DNA of 64,000 nt. Origin: Pseudoalteromonas piratica. Its GTDB lineage: Bacteria; Pseudomonadota; Gammaproteobacteria; Enterobacterales; Alteromonadaceae. The notes beneath the pieces are model-generated. The model worked only from the letters and a program-made list of their open reading frames with translations, did not search any database and was not told where the DNA came from. Positions 16,729 through 27,142 of the stretch are shown here, in pieces. Positions within the stretch are counted from its first letter, which is position 1. Every line of letters starts with the position of its first letter. Both the position numbers and the translations under genes were made by a program. The stretch is taken from assembly GCF_000788395.1 (NCBI RefSeq), contig NZ_CP009888.1:372001-436000 (forward strand), given 5' to 3'.

Positions 16729-19473
16729 TTAATGTGCTTGTTCCCAGTTATCCCCTGAGTCAGCCTCAACTAATAGTGGTACATCTAGTTCAGCGGCTTC
16801 ACTCATTAAGGCACATATCTTCTCGCTAAACTCGCTTACTTTCTCAGCCTTGATCTCAAACACGAGTTCATCGTGAACCTGCATAATCATTTCAATATCA
16901 TCTGACGATTGCGTTTTCAACCAACCAGAAACATTGATCATTGCACGCTTAATGATATCAGCCGCTGTACCTTGCATAGGCGCGTTAATCGCAGCACGTT
17001 CTGCAGCTTTTCGGCGAGCACCATTACGTGCATTGATATCAGGTAGATACAAACGACGACCAAATAAGGTACTGACATAACCTTTTTCAGCAGCATCTTC
17101 ACGCGTACGTTCCATATACTCAAGTACACCAGGGAAGCGTTCAAAATAAGTATCCATATAATGTTGCGCTTCATTACGAGGAATATCTAACTGACGCGAC
17201 AGACCAAATGCACTCATGCCATAAATTAAGCCAAAGTTTACCGCTTTTGCTTTGCGTCGCATGTCTGATGTTACTGTTTCAAGGGGGACACCAAATACTT
17301 CCGCAGCGGTTGCACTGTGAACATCTTTGCCCTCCGCAAATGCACTGAGTAACCCTTTATCTTGAGATAAATGTGCCATAATACGCAGCTCAATTTGACT
17401 GTAATCGGCAGCCATAATTAACTTACCAGGTGCTGCAACAAATGCCTGTCTAATTCGGCGACCTGCTTCATTCCGAATTGGAATGTTCTGTAAATTAGGA
17501 TCACTAGAGCTTAAACGTCCCGTCGCAGTAACCGCTTGATGATAAGAAGTGTGGACACGCTGTGTAAGTTCATCAACCATCTTTGGTAATTTATCAGTAT
17601 AAGTGGACTTAAGTTTTGCTAAACCACGGTGCTCAATAATCAACTTAGGAAGCGGGTAATCATGTGCTAACTCTTGCAGTACTTCTTCAGCAGTCGATGG
17701 TGCCCCTTTCGGTGTTTTCTTTAACACTGGCAAACCCAGTTTTTCGAATAGAATCCCCTGAAGTTGCTTAGTAGAACTTAAATTAAATTCCTCACCTGCA
17801 ATTTCGTAAGCCTCTTTCTCCAACTCTTCGAGACGCGCAGCAATTTCAACACTTTGCTCTGCAAGCATTTGGCTATCAATATGAACACCCGTGCGTTCGA
17901 TATTTGATAATACACTTACCAGCGGTAACTCTATGGTATTAAATACCTTAACCAAGTCAGACTCTTTTTCTAACATTGGCCACAGCGTATTATGTAAACG
18001 CAGCGTAATATCCGCATCTTCAGCCGCATATGGGGCTGCTTTTTCTAACTCAATTTGGTTAAACGTCAACTGCGCTTTACCTTTACCAGCGATCTCTTCG
18101 AAGCTAATATTTTTATGACCTAAATATTTTAGTGCTAGTGAGTCCATATCATGACGCGTACCAACACTATTTAGTACGTATGATTCCAGCATAGTATCGA
18201 AGCGAATACCGTTTAATTCAATGCCAGCGCGCGCTAATACACTTTTATCGTATTTTAAGTTTTGGCCTACTTTTGCTTTGTTATGATCGGCTAAGATCGG
18301 ACCCAACTTATTAAATACTAAATCAAAATCCAGTTGTACTGGTGCACCCAAATAATCGTGCTTTAATGGTAAATAAGCCGCTTCGCCTTCTGTAACGGCA
18401 AAGCTCATGCCCACTAAATCAGCTTGCATATAATCTAAACTGGTGGTTTCAGTATCGAACGCGAATAACTCAGCTTTTTCTAACTTTGAAATCCAGCTAT
18501 CAAGTTGTGCTTCAGTTAAAATGGTTTCATAAGTCGCATCAATTTTCTTTGCTTGAGCCACAGCTTCGACTTCTGCGGCAGGCGCGGTATTACCATCAAG
18601 TAACTCACTCAACCAACGTTTAAACTCACATTCACCGTATAGTTTAATTAACTCGTCAGTATTCGCTTCTGCTACCTGAAATGATTCAAGATCTTGTTCA
18701 ACTTCAACATCCAATTTGATTGTCGCAAGCTCATAAGAAAGCAAAAGCTGCTCTTTGTTATCTTCAAGCTTCTTAGACATCGTTTTAGAACCACGGAAAC
18801 CAAGTTCTGCGATCTTATCTAAATTATTATAGAGGCTATCAATCGAACCTAAGCCCTGCAGCATCGCCAGCGCGGTTTTCTCACCAACGCCTGGTACACC
18901 CGGGATGTTATCAACCTTATCTCCCATTAACGCTAAAAAGTCGATAATAAGTTCTGGACCAATGCCAAATTTTTCCACGACTCCTTCAGGATCTAAAATG
19001 GTGTTTGTCATGGTATTGATCAGTGTGACATGGTCATCAACTAACTGCGCCATATCTTTATCGCCTGTGCTGATAAGCACATGACGTTTTTGTTCAGATG
19101 CCTGCTTTGCAAGCGTACCAATAACATCATCAGCTTCTACACCAGGAATACTAATTAGCGGTAATCCCATTGCTCGAATAATATTATGAATTGGTTCTAT
19201 TTGAGTACGCAGATCGTCAGGCATCGGTGGGCGATTCGCTTTGTACTCAGAGTACATTTCATTGCGGAAAGTTGGCCCTTTTGCATCAAAAATCACTACC
19301 ATATGACTTGGTGAATACTGCTTAACAAGGCTTTTAAGCATATTAATGACACCATAAATAGCGCCTGTAGCTTCACCTTTTGAATTGGTTAAATGTGGTG
19401 GAGCATGATAAGCACGGAATAAATATGATGAACCATCAACCAAGATTAACGGATTTTCAGGTACCTGAGCCAT
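16729..19473 (-). CDS. polA: DNA polymerase I
   Basis: This 914-residue protein is a three-domain DNA polymerase I for Okazaki fragment processing and repair. The N-terminal 5'-3' exonuclease starts [15 protein letters not shown]. The 3'-5' exonuclease retains its DxE ([11 protein letters not shown] near residue 340), so proofreading should be active. The polymerase domain has motif A DYSQIELR, motif [15 protein letters not shown] and motif [10 protein letters not shown]. The open frame runs upstream to 19593, but the ATG at 19473 follows AAGGCGAG and begins the conserved sequence. A terminator follows the gene. Confidence 0.97.
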   Translation of the reverse strand: MAQVPENPLILVDGSSYLFRAYHAPPHLTNSKGEATGAIYGVINMLKSLVKQYSPSHMVVIFDAKGPTFRNEMYSEYKANRPPMPDDLRTQIEPIHNIIRAMGLPLISIPGVEADDVIGTLAKQASEQKRHVLISTGDKDMAQLVDDHVTLINTMTNTILDPEGVVEKFGIGPELIIDFLALMGDKVDNIPGVPGVGEKTALAMLQGLGSIDSLYNNLDKIAELGFRGSKTMSKKLEDNKEQLLLSYELATIKLDVEVEQDLESFQVAEANTDELIKLYGECEFKRWLSELLDGNTAPAAEVEAVAQAKKIDATYETILTEAQLDSWISKLEKAELFAFDTETTSLDYMQADLVGMSFAVTEGEAAYLPLKHDYLGAPVQLDFDLVFNKLGPILADHNKAKVGQNLKYDKSVLARAGIELNGIRFDTMLESYVLNSVGTRHDMDSLALKYLGHKNISFEEIAGKGKAQLTFNQIELEKAAPYAAEDADITLRLHNTLWPMLEKESDLVKVFNTIELPLVSVLSNIERTGVHIDSQMLAEQSVEIAARLEELEKEAYEIAGEEFNLSSTKQLQGILFEKLGLPVLKKTPKGAPSTAEEVLQELAHDYPLPKLIIEHRGLAKLKSTYTDKLPKMVDELTQRVHTSYHQAVTATGRLSSSDPNLQNIPIRNEAGRRIRQAFVAAPGKLIMAADYSQIELRIMAHLSQDKGLLSAFAEGKDVHSATAAEVFGVPLETVTSDMRRKAKAVNFGLIYGMSAFGLSRQLDIPRNEAQHYMDTYFERFPGVLEYMERTREDAAEKGYVSTLFGRRLYLPDINARNGARRKAAERAAINAPMQGTAADIIKRAMINVSGWLKTQSSDDIEMIMQVHDELVFEIKAEKVSEFSEKICALMSEAAELDVPLLVEADSGDNWEQAH

Positions 19474-19728
19474 AAACACTCGCCTTAAAACGATTTGATA
19501 ATAAATTGCCGATAGCATGCCATATCCCCGATAAGAAAACGAGAATTCAGCTCTATAAAGCAAGAGAAATACACTTTCTGTGTAAACAATCAACTGAAAG
19601 GTTAATTATCAAACAGTAAAAGCGGGGGGTAAGTTGTGGATAAGTTTGTTAGTAAAGATGTAACGGTGCCTTCCTAGACTTTGCATAGACAAAGAAGGAA
19701 TCTAAAAAATTTCTTATTTATTAAATGG

Positions 19729-19757
19729 TTAACAAGGCTAAAATGCTAGCTTATTGT
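19729..19757 (+). promoter_or_regulatory. Putative promoter of a leader RNA or sRNA upstream of elbB
   Basis: TTAACA at 19729-19734 and TATTGT at 19752-19757 have a 17-bp spacer. The transcript would start near 19764 and run towards the terminator at 19868-19888. Confidence 0.3.
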
Positions 19758-19763
19758 TATTAT

Positions 19764-19888
19764 TATTAATTTCCCAAGATGTGGAAACTGCTAAACTTTT
19801 AATCCTTAAAACTTAGAAAGGAACATCCTAATTTCTAGCAGGGCAGTTACTCTACCAATAAAAGATCAAAGATCCTAGCGATCTTTTT
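19764..19888 (+). ncRNA. Candidate sRNA or attenuated leader upstream of elbB
   Basis: This non-coding stretch ends in a terminator (AAAGATC / GATCTTT, loop CTAGC, then T-rich sequence). Inside, CTGCTA at 19788-19793 can pair with TAGCAG at 19836-19841, while the overlapping AACTGC can pair with GCAGTT at 19843-19848, so two alternative stems are possible. A separate elbB promoter-like sequence lies after the terminator, so this may be an independent RNA. No known family is recognised. The rest of 19474-19969 holds only the polA upstream region. Confidence 0.3.
19868..19888 (+). terminator. Terminator-like hairpin upstream of elbB
   Basis: The 7-bp stem AAAGATC / GATCTTT with loop CTAGC is followed by TT and a nearly pure A/T tract with nine T in a row. 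Confidence 0.6.
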
Positions 19889-19969
19889 ATAATTTTTTTT
19901 TATTTACATCGTTTCTTTATAGCTAGAATATAGCAACGATAGAATTATTGATTAGGAGCTAATTAAAGA

Positions 19970-20620
19970 ATGAAAAAAGTAGCCGTAATTTTAAGTGGAT
20001 GTGGTGTTTTTGATGGCGCTGAAATACATGAAGCGGTACTCACGCTGCTGCATATTGAATTAAATGGTGCTAGTTACCAATGCTTTGCTCCGAATATAAG
20101 TCAACATCATGTTGTGAATCACATAACAGGTGAAGAAATGTCAGAACAGCGCAATGTACTTATTGAAGCAGCACGCATTGCTCGTGGCGATATCAGAGAT
20201 CTGAATGAACTTAATGTGCAAGACTTTGATGCACTGGCATTGCCTGGTGGTTTCGGTGCAGCAAAAAATTTATGTGATTTTGCTTTTAAAGGAGCAGAGT
20301 GCGATATAAATGAGGATGTTGCAAATGCTTGCCGCGCTTTTGCTGATGCACAAAAACCTGCGGCTTATATTTGTATTGCGCCAGCACTTATTCCACAAAT
20401 ATATGCAAAAGGCACGCTAGCAACCATAGGTAACGATGAAGACACTGCTGCTGCAGTGACAATTCTTGGGGCAACTCATCAAAACTGTGATGTCGCTGAT
20501 ATTGTGATAGATGAGAAAGCAAAAGTAATTAGCACTCCGGCCTATATGCTTGCAAAAAATATTAGTGAAGCAGCCGGTGGCATTGAAAAGGCAATCGCAA
20601 AACTGATTAAAATGAGCTAA
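19970..20620 (+). CDS. elbB: Glyoxalase-type isoprenoid biosynthesis protein ElbB
   Basis: This 216-residue protein is of the DJ-1/PfpI (class I glutamine amidotransferase-like) superfamily, ElbB branch. It begins KKVAVILSGCGVFDGAEIHE and has GEEMSEQRNVLIEAARIARG and the LPGGFGAAKNLCDFA loop typical of ElbB. The nucleophile elbow segment is AAYICIAPALI, with Cys as in the family. E. coli ElbB shows weak glyoxalase activity, and a link to isoprenoid yield was reported from overexpression; the physiological role is unclear. The gene stands alone, with a good terminator downstream. Confidence 0.9.
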   Translation: MKKVAVILSGCGVFDGAEIHEAVLTLLHIELNGASYQCFAPNISQHHVVNHITGEEMSEQRNVLIEAARIARGDIRDLNELNVQDFDALALPGGFGAAKNLCDFAFKGAECDINEDVANACRAFADAQKPAAYICIAPALIPQIYAKGTLATIGNDEDTAAAVTILGATHQNCDVADIVIDEKAKVISTPAYMLAKNISEAAGGIEKAIAKLIKMS

Positions 20621-20634
20621 CTTTTGTTACGACG

Positions 20635-20660
20635 AAAAAGTTGCGCTAGCGCAACTTTTT
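20635..20660 (+). terminator. Terminator of elbB
   Basis: The stem AAAAAGTTGCGC / GCGCAACTTTTT lies 15 bp past the elbB stop codon. It is nearly symmetric and ends in T residues. Confidence 0.8.
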
Positions 20661-20777
20661 AATATTTTAAGACTAATTAGCCATAACTAACCATTTTATA
20701 AATTGCCATCTGACGTTATAATTGTGCTAATTTCCGTCTATTGTGATTGATCACCTCAATTTGTGAGCAAGTAAAAA

Positions 20778-21173
20778 ATGAAAAAATTAACAGCAGCATT
20801 ACTAATGATGAGTGCAACTGTTGCAGTTGCAGCACCTTTTGATAACTCGTTAACTGAAGAAGCGATTAAAAAGCGTATCGCACCAGTTGGCACTGTTTAT
20901 TTAGCAGGTGCGGAACCAGTTGTTGCTGAACCAACCGGCCCTCGCACAGGACAACAAGTGTATCAAGCAAGTTGTTTCGGTTGTCACGGTACCGGCGCTC
21001 TAGGTGCACCAAAAACTAAAGCTGACTGGGACACACGTTTAGCTAAAGGTATGGATGTTTTAATGGATCATGCAATCAATGGTTTTAATGCAATGCCACC
21101 ACGCGGTACATGTATGAACTGTTCTGATGAAGAAATTAAAGATGCTATCGAATTTATGATGAAAGGCAACTAG
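20778..21173 (+). CDS. Cytochrome c5 (periplasmic mono-haem)
   Basis: This 131-residue protein has a signal peptide (about 1-19, ending VAVAA) and one class I haem site, CFGCH, in YQASCFGCHGTGALGAPK. Downstream come AMPPRGTCMNCSDEEIKDAI, with the Met ligand in AMPPRG and the extra Cys pair CMNC typical of cytochrome c5. It carries electrons in the periplasm, probably to nitrite reductase or terminal oxidases. It is a single-gene unit with its own terminator; elbB upstream has a terminator of its own. Confidence 0.93.
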   Translation: MKKLTAALLMMSATVAVAAPFDNSLTEEAIKKRIAPVGTVYLAGAEPVVAEPTGPRTGQQVYQASCFGCHGTGALGAPKTKADWDTRLAKGMDVLMDHAINGFNAMPPRGTCMNCSDEEIKDAIEFMMKGN

Positions 21174-21186
21174 TCTTATTTCACTT

Positions 21187-21216
21187 TAAAAAGCCGCTTC
21201 ATTGAGCGGCTTTTTT
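21187..21216 (+). terminator. Terminator of the cytochrome c5 gene
   Basis: The stem AAAAAGCCGCT / AGCGGCTTTTTT with a 6-nt loop begins 14 bp past the stop codon. Confidence 0.85.
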
Positions 21217-21442
21217 AGTGGTGCTAACTGATATAACAATAATCTTGTTTGTTAGATAAAAAAGGAATATAAAACCAAAAATTAAATTATATATTTCAGC
21301 AACTTGCAAGTTTACCTAAATCAACAACAAGATTGCTATTTACATTGAAAGATGAAAAAATAAAGGTTAAAAAATAACCAAAGTTAGCTTTAGCATTATT
21401 AGCTGACACCAGTTACACAATAACTAATAATAAGAAATTGCA

Positions 21443-23956
21443 ATGGAAGATGCTCACACTAATTACGGCCAAGATCAAAGAAAAATTAAGCGCCTAAAAC
21501 ACTTAGTGAAAAAATACCAAACGTCTTTGCAAACACAAACGGCTTTGTTACAGCTGTCTGAGCAAGCGAGCAAAGTATCCGAGCTCACCCTACTTTATCC
21601 TGCAATTCAACAAATTCTCGAGAGCAGTCTTCCCTGTCGCAACTTTTATGTCGTTTTGTTCAACCCCGATATTGGTGAGCTAGAATTAACCTACTTTGTT
21701 GATGAAGTTGATGGCATTGATCTTCCTATTCAAGCGCAACAAACAGGTATGTTAGATAACTCGCTAACTGGACTTGTATTTAAAACAGGTGTAGCTAAGT
21801 TGTTTAACAAACAACAAATTGCCGAATGTGAAATAAAAGGTATTTGCCGAGTAATGGGCACGCCTTGTGAATATTGGCTGGGAGTGCCCATTCATCACGA
21901 TGGGCAAGTAATAGGGGTGATGGCAACTCAAAGCTATGACGTGCATCAACCATTTAATGACAGCCAAATTGCCTTATTTGAAACCGTTGCCTTTTATTTT
22001 AGTACCGCAGTTGAGCGCGTTAAAAAACGCCAATATATGGCACAACAAGTCTTAGATCGTACAGAGCAGTTACGCTTGGAAGTAGCACGAAATCAAGAAA
22101 CCATTCGCAAACAAAATATTTTGTACGCGATTTCTAAACTCGCAACTAAAAGTCTGAATAACCAAGATTTTTTTAAACTAGTTCATAGTATTATTGATGA
22201 GGAAGTATTTGCAAAAAACCTTTTCATTGCGCTGTATGATCACAGCGAAAATATGATTAGCTGTCCGTATGCCGTGGATGAAATGTCTGTTGATTATCAA
22301 CCGCGCACTTTTTCAAAAGGGTTAACAGAGTTTGTTATCCGATCAGGTACCACCGAGTTGTTTGATCAAAACCGGATCTTAAACGAAGTAGCAAAGGGGA
22401 ATATCGAATTACCGGCAAAGTTTAATAGTTCACCTTTACCAACGTCTTGGGTAGGTGTGCCGCTTTATCACAGGCAACAAGTAATCGGTGTACTTGCATG
22501 CCAAGCATTTAATAGCGAATACCACTATAAACAGTCCGATATCGAGCTCATTTCATTTGTATCAGAACAAATTTCAAATGTCGTTGTTAAACAGTTAGCT
22601 GATAATCAATTAGAGCAAAGAGTTAAAGAGAAAACGGCTGAGCTACAACAAGCCAATATTCACTTGCAGCTACAAATTGAAGAACGAAAAAAAATTGAGC
22701 GCCAATTATTTCATGATGCCCATCATGATAATCTGACTGGTCTTGCGAATCGCAGTTTATTTATTTCTCAGCTAGATAAAACATTGCAACGTCACAAACG
22801 CGACAAATCCCATTGTTTTGCTGTGATGTTTATCGACTTGGATAATTTTAAAGATATTAACGACACACTTGGCCATCATGCTGGGGATAAATTTTTAAAA
22901 TCAACCGCCAATGAATTTTCCACATGTATACGTGAACATGATTTATTAGCGCGTTTCGGTGGTGATGAGTTTGTAATTTTATTAACGCACCTTCAACACA
23001 AAGATGAAGCAAAACAAATCGCAAAACGTATTATCAAAATTATGAATAAACCGTTTTGCATTAACGAACAATGTATTAAAAGTGGTGCAAGTATCGGTAT
23101 TGCATACAGTAATAAGACTTATGACAGCACAGATGAGATTATTCGTGACGCGGATAGTGCCATGTACCAAGCAAAAAAATCAGGTAAAGGTACAATCAAA
23201 CTTGCTTCACCTGAGCACATCACAAAAAATAGTTTCATATGTTCTGATCTAATCAATGCAGGTCAGCTGAGTTTTGTTAAATCAAAGGCCATTGATTTAC
23301 AGCTTGAGCAAGGTATCGCAACCTATATCAATCCCTATATTACGCTTGAATCAGGTGCAAAAATCGCGCTTCACCAATTACTTCAAGAACAGCATCCAGC
23401 AATAGACTACTGCGATTTCTTGATAAATCGAGTCCTCTCACATGTTATGCAAAATGAGCCTGTTTATTTGCAGTTACACACTGCTATATTGGCTCAAGAC
23501 TTTGAACGCTTTCACGTTCAATTAGCAAAATCAAATCACAATATCTGCTGGCTGATTAACGACAACAATTTAGCAGAGCTCTCTACTAAGCAAATTGAAA
23601 ATTTGAAAAAGTTGAAACAAGATGGTTTTAAAATTGGCGTAATGGATGTCGCTCGCCAACAAATCGATCTCGTAAAACTAACCTGTGTTGAATTTGACTA
23701 CCTTTTATTAGATTTAAATTTCTGTCGTAAATTAGTGAACGAAAAACTTGCGCAACAACAACTGGCTGCACTGCTTGCACTAACCCAAAATACAGCCTGC
23801 AATATTGTTGCTACAGGGCCTGCAATTGTAAATTTCCAGTCCTCACTGAAGAAACTTGGGGTTAATTTATTTTTAAGCCCATTAACGCAAGAAACTGAGC
23901 AGCTTTTGGCATCCGAAGCAAACCAAGAGCCACGCAGTAGATCGGCGAAGCAATAA
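21443..23956 (+). CDS. GAF-GAF-GGDEF protein with degenerate EAL domain
   Basis: This 837-residue cytoplasmic protein has a coiled coil (about 5-45), two GAF-like domains (about 45-190 and 225-380), a second coiled coil (about 385-430), a GGDEF domain (about 435-590) and a C-terminal EAL-like fold (about 610-830). The GGDEF motif is intact (ARFGGDEFVIL near residue 505), and the product-inhibition site RxxD (REHD) sits five residues before it, so it should make cyclic di-GMP with feedback control. The C-terminal part follows the EAL outline (YINPYITLESG, IDYCDFLINRVLS), but the EAL, DDFG and Glu catalytic positions are replaced (ALHQLL, GVMDVAR, VATGPA). It is probably a sensor or non-catalytic domain. 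It ends one base before the convergent rep gene. Confidence 0.88.
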   Translation: MEDAHTNYGQDQRKIKRLKHLVKKYQTSLQTQTALLQLSEQASKVSELTLLYPAIQQILESSLPCRNFYVVLFNPDIGELELTYFVDEVDGIDLPIQAQQTGMLDNSLTGLVFKTGVAKLFNKQQIAECEIKGICRVMGTPCEYWLGVPIHHDGQVIGVMATQSYDVHQPFNDSQIALFETVAFYFSTAVERVKKRQYMAQQVLDRTEQLRLEVARNQETIRKQNILYAISKLATKSLNNQDFFKLVHSIIDEEVFAKNLFIALYDHSENMISCPYAVDEMSVDYQPRTFSKGLTEFVIRSGTTELFDQNRILNEVAKGNIELPAKFNSSPLPTSWVGVPLYHRQQVIGVLACQAFNSEYHYKQSDIELISFVSEQISNVVVKQLADNQLEQRVKEKTAELQQANIHLQLQIEERKKIERQLFHDAHHDNLTGLANRSLFISQLDKTLQRHKRDKSHCFAVMFIDLDNFKDINDTLGHHAGDKFLKSTANEFSTCIREHDLLARFGGDEFVILLTHLQHKDEAKQIAKRIIKIMNKPFCINEQCIKSGASIGIAYSNKTYDSTDEIIRDADSAMYQAKKSGKGTIKLASPEHITKNSFICSDLINAGQLSFVKSKAIDLQLEQGIATYINPYITLESGAKIALHQLLQEQHPAIDYCDFLINRVLSHVMQNEPVYLQLHTAILAQDFERFHVQLAKSNHNICWLINDNNLAELSTKQIENLKKLKQDGFKIGVMDVARQQIDLVKLTCVEFDYLLLDLNFCRKLVNEKLAQQQLAALLALTQNTACNIVATGPAIVNFQSSLKKLGVNLFLSPLTQETEQLLASEANQEPRSRSAKQ

Positions 23957-23957
23957 C

Positions 23958-25970
23958 TTACTTTTTTAGCATTGCTCGTAGATTAGCAACTCGCGCCTGT
24001 CCTTTTTCCATACGCTGTTGTTGGTTTTGCGGTTGTTTTCGCATTTCGTAAGCGAGGTCGTCCTGTGGCATCTCGGCAACAAATCGACTCAATTCTGGAC
24101 TAATTGTCTCGCCAAACATTCTCCGCTCTTTGGCGTAAGTCAAAATCAACTCTTGCTGTGCACGTGTAATACCAACATATGCCAAACGCCTTTCTTCGTC
24201 GACATTATCTTCATCAATGCTCGTTTGGTGTGGCAATAAACCTTCTTCCATTCCCACCATAAAGACATATGGATACTCGAGACCTTTAGAAGCATGCAGT
24301 GTCAGTAATTGTACTGCATCAGACTCATCTTCTTCTTCGTTGCGCTCAAGCATGTCGCGTAAAGTCAATTTCATTACTACTTCAGGTAACGTAAGCGGTG
24401 GGTTCTCACTGCTGCCAACCAACATATCCGTGATCCAGCGATATAGTTCAGACACATTTTTCATACGCATTTCAGCCGCTTTGGCACTAGGTGACGATTC
24501 ATACAAATAGTCTTCGTAATTAATCTCTCGTACCATGTCTTTTACGGCTTCTAGGGTATCGCCGCGAGTTGCACGATCTGACAATTCAACAACCCAACGG
24601 GCAAACCCCATAAGTGCGTTATAACCTCGCCCGGTTAAGCGCGATGAGAGCTCGGGCTCAAAACACGCAGCAAACAAACTAATGTGCTTTTCATTGGCCA
24701 GTGAGCCTAACTTCTCTAACGTAACCGGACCAATTTCTCTTCGCGGTGTATTTACTATACGTAAAAAGGCATTATCGTCATCTTGGTTCACCAGCAGCCT
24801 CAAATAAGCCATGATATCTTTAATTTCTGCACGTGAGAAAAACGACATTCCGCCGCTAATCTTGTAAGGAATATGGCTGCCCATCAGTGCTTTTTCAAAC
24901 ACTCTTGCTTGATGATTACCTCGGTACAAAATAGCATAGTCTTTAAAGCTAGTACGCTTCATAAATTTGTGCGAAATAATCTCTGCAACGACGCGTTCAG
25001 CTTCATGCTCTTCATCTTTTGTAGCAATAACCTTTATTTGTTCGCCGTATGCTAATTCACTGAATAGCTTTTTATCGAATACATGCGGATTATTAGCAAT
25101 AAGAATATTGGCAGATTTAAGAATTCGGCCAGCACTTCGATAGTTTTGTTCAAGCTTAATTAAACGTAACCCGGGAAAATCTTTACTCAATAACACGAGG
25201 TTTTGCGGCTTTGCCCCGCGCCAAGAATAAATACTTTGGTCATCATCCCCTACCACAGTGAATCGTGCTCGTTCGCCGACTAATAACTTAACCAATTGAT
25301 ACTGACTAGTGTTGGTATCTTGATATTCATCAACTAATAAATAACGAAAACGATCTTGCCAACGATCGCGTACATCTGGGTTGGCAGCGAGCAGTAACGT
25401 AGGGATCATTATTAAGTCGTCAAAATCGAGTGCATTGTAAGCGCGTAATTGATTTTGAAAACGAGCATAAAGCTGAGCAAATAACACTTTTTGTTGCTCA
25501 CGAGCCTCAGCTATCGCTTGCTTAGGTACAATAAGATCGTTCTTCCAATTGGAGATTTGCATTTTTAACAAATTGAGCAAATCTTTATCACCTTTTAATT
25601 CAGGCTCTGTCAGTTCAGCAAGTAGCTGGTTTGTGTCTTGATCATCAAAAAGTGAAAAGCCTGGTTTAAAACCAAGCGTCTTAAGCTCTTTTTTTATAAT
25701 TTCTAAGCCCAAGGTATGAAACGTTGACACCCATAAGCCTTTCGCTTCTTGCTTACCCAATGTTTGTGCCACACGTTCGCGCATTTCTTTAGCCGCTTTA
25801 TTAGTAAAGGTAACGGCGGCGATATTACGCGCTTTGTATTCGCATTTTTGCACTAAATAAGCAATTTTATTTGTAATTACACGGGTTTTACCTGAGCCTG
25901 CTCCAGCAAGCACTAAGCAAGGGCCACTAATGTATTTAACCGCTTCATCTTGTTTCGGGTTTAGTTTCAT
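23958..25970 (-). CDS. rep: ATP-dependent DNA helicase Rep
   Basis: This 670-residue superfamily 1A 3'-5' helicase acts at replication forks to clear protein blocks. Walker A is [10 protein letters not shown] near residue 22, motif II is [11 protein letters not shown] near 215, motif [16 protein letters not shown], motif IV QNYRS, and motif [16 protein letters not shown]. The length and the short C-terminal tail match Rep rather than UvrD. It is convergent with the GGDEF gene with no space for a separate terminator between them. Confidence 0.93.
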   Translation of the reverse strand: MKLNPKQDEAVKYISGPCLVLAGAGSGKTRVITNKIAYLVQKCEYKARNIAAVTFTNKAAKEMRERVAQTLGKQEAKGLWVSTFHTLGLEIIKKELKTLGFKPGFSLFDDQDTNQLLAELTEPELKGDKDLLNLLKMQISNWKNDLIVPKQAIAEAREQQKVLFAQLYARFQNQLRAYNALDFDDLIMIPTLLLAANPDVRDRWQDRFRYLLVDEYQDTNTSQYQLVKLLVGERARFTVVGDDDQSIYSWRGAKPQNLVLLSKDFPGLRLIKLEQNYRSAGRILKSANILIANNPHVFDKKLFSELAYGEQIKVIATKDEEHEAERVVAEIISHKFMKRTSFKDYAILYRGNHQARVFEKALMGSHIPYKISGGMSFFSRAEIKDIMAYLRLLVNQDDDNAFLRIVNTPRREIGPVTLEKLGSLANEKHISLFAACFEPELSSRLTGRGYNALMGFARWVVELSDRATRGDTLEAVKDMVREINYEDYLYESSPSAKAAEMRMKNVSELYRWITDMLVGSSENPPLTLPEVVMKLTLRDMLERNEEEDESDAVQLLTLHASKGLEYPYVFMVGMEEGLLPHQTSIDEDNVDEERRLAYVGITRAQQELILTYAKERRMFGETISPELSRFVAEMPQDDLAYEMRKQPQNQQQRMEKGQARVANLRAMLKK

Positions 25971-26099
25971 TCAATTCGCTTGTGTTAACACAACAAAAAA
26001 TGGATTTTAAAATGCCGCATTGCAAGGCGCAAGGATTGTCTTTGCTGCCAAGCCATGATGCGTTAAACTAGATATAGTTTTTAATAATAGATTTTAACT

Positions 26100-26360
26100 A
26101 TGATTAACCCAGCAAAACTTGAAGAAATAGCCAAGCAAATTACTGAAAATATGCCACAAGGTGTAAAAAACCTTGCAGACACAATTGAAGGTAAAACCAA
26201 GCAAGCAATTCAAAATAAATTAAGCGAAATGGACTTTGTCAGTCGTGAAGATTTTGAAGTTCAGAGCCAAGTTTTATTAAGAACACGTGAGAAGCTAGCA
26301 ATCTTAGAGCAACGCGTTGCTGCACTGGAAGCAAAATTAGCCGAAAAAGACGCAGAATAA
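26100..26360 (+). CDS. ubiK: Ubiquinone biosynthesis accessory factor UbiK (YqiC/BMFP family)
   Basis: This 86-residue protein is a BMFP-family accessory factor for ubiquinone synthesis in aerobic growth; UbiK binds UbiJ in the Ubi complex. The N-terminal helix INPAKLEEIAKQITENMPQG and the C-terminal coiled coil (ILEQRVAALEAKLAEKD) are characteristic. The start ATG at 26100 has only a weak ribosome binding site. It ends in a hairpin shared with the convergent solute-binding protein gene. Confidence 0.9.
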   Translation: MINPAKLEEIAKQITENMPQGVKNLADTIEGKTKQAIQNKLSEMDFVSREDFEVQSQVLLRTREKLAILEQRVAALEAKLAEKDAE

Positions 26361-26383
26361 AAAAGAAGCTATAAAGCTTCTTT
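26358..26383. terminator. Bidirectional terminator between ubiK and the solute-binding protein gene
   Basis: AAAAGAAGC / GCTTCTTTTT with a 5-nt loop has T runs on both strands. The end of the minus-strand gene (stop at 26369-26371) lies inside the hairpin. Confidence 0.75.
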
Positions 26384-27142
26384 TTCTTGTGCTTTTAATT
26401 TTGCAAGTTCACTGTTGAAGGCATCTAAAAACCAGCGATGTTCAGCAATAAAGTCATTAGAGAAGTAAACAGAAAAGTCTCTGCTAGCCTCAGTTTTACT
26501 CGCAATTTCAGTATTTTCATTCGCGTGGTTGGTAAGTGCATGTAGAAATACACTTTCTGACAAAAAAACAGCATCAAGTCTATCTGCCAACAACATTTCG
26601 ACCAAGGTTTCAACATCATTGCTAAGTGTCGTGATGGCGTAATTATTGTCTTGCAACCACACTTGCGTGTTGGTATTTAACAAGGTGCCTATTTTCGCCT
26701 GGGTTTTGAATTGCGGGGCACTTAAATCAACTTGATTTTTATCTTTATAAAACCAACTCCAGTTGTTGATAAGAACCGCATCACTAATTTTAGCAATGCG
26801 ATCGCGATATTGGTTTTGTGTTGCTAAAAAGAAGCCGTCTATATTTCCACTGCGTAGTTCAGTAATTGCAATGCCGTAATTGGCCACCAGCTCAAATTCG
26901 TAGTTGAGCTTCATACTATCAAGCACTTTTGTTACACGCTCGATACCCTGCCCAGTAAGCTTTTTATTTTCATCCAAATAAATGTAAGGGGGAAAGTTAG
27001 GTACCGCAAAACGCAGACTAAGCGTGCTGGATAATGCATCTTCTTTATCAGTATCAGCCAGTAAATTAACGCTAAAAAACGTTAGGCAAAGACTAACGAC
27101 TAAACACACCTTGAATGGCACTGTTATAAATTTTTGCCACAT
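26369..27142 (-). CDS. Periplasmic solute-binding protein (SBP_bac_3-like)
   Basis: This 257-residue protein has a signal peptide (about 1-29, MWQKFITVPFKVCLVVSLCL, ending NLLA) and a family 3 solute-binding fold: LRFAVPNFPPYIYLDENKKL, then GQGIERVTKVLDSM and a late SARDFSVYFSNDF-type segment. Free-standing proteins of this type are common in Shewanella and Pseudoalteromonas. The start is chosen at 27142 because GGGG lies six bases upstream; a GTG at 27154 is possible. Either way it overlaps the end of the carbonic anhydrase gene (by 50 bp with the preferred start), which is unusual. No transporter genes are nearby, so the ligand and role are unknown. Confidence 0.8.
   Translation of the reverse strand: MWQKFITVPFKVCLVVSLCLTFFSVNLLADTDKEDALSSTLSLRFAVPNFPPYIYLDENKKLTGQGIERVTKVLDSMKLNYEFELVANYGIAITELRSGNIDGFFLATQNQYRDRIAKISDAVLINNWSWFYKDKNQVDLSAPQFKTQAKIGTLLNTNTQVWLQDNNYAITTLSNDVETLVEMLLADRLDAVFLSESVFLHALTNHANENTEIASKTEASRDFSVYFSNDFIAEHRWFLDAFNSELAKLKAQEKEAL

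Noticed and set aside
19474..19593. Upstream extension of DNA polymerase I
   Set aside because: The extra 40 residues are not part of the family, and the ATG at 19473 has its own ribosome binding site.
20740..20760. FNR/CRP-like palindrome before cytochrome c5 (TTGTGATTGATCACC)
   Set aside because: The half-site spacing fits neither FNR nor CRP, and three positions mismatch.
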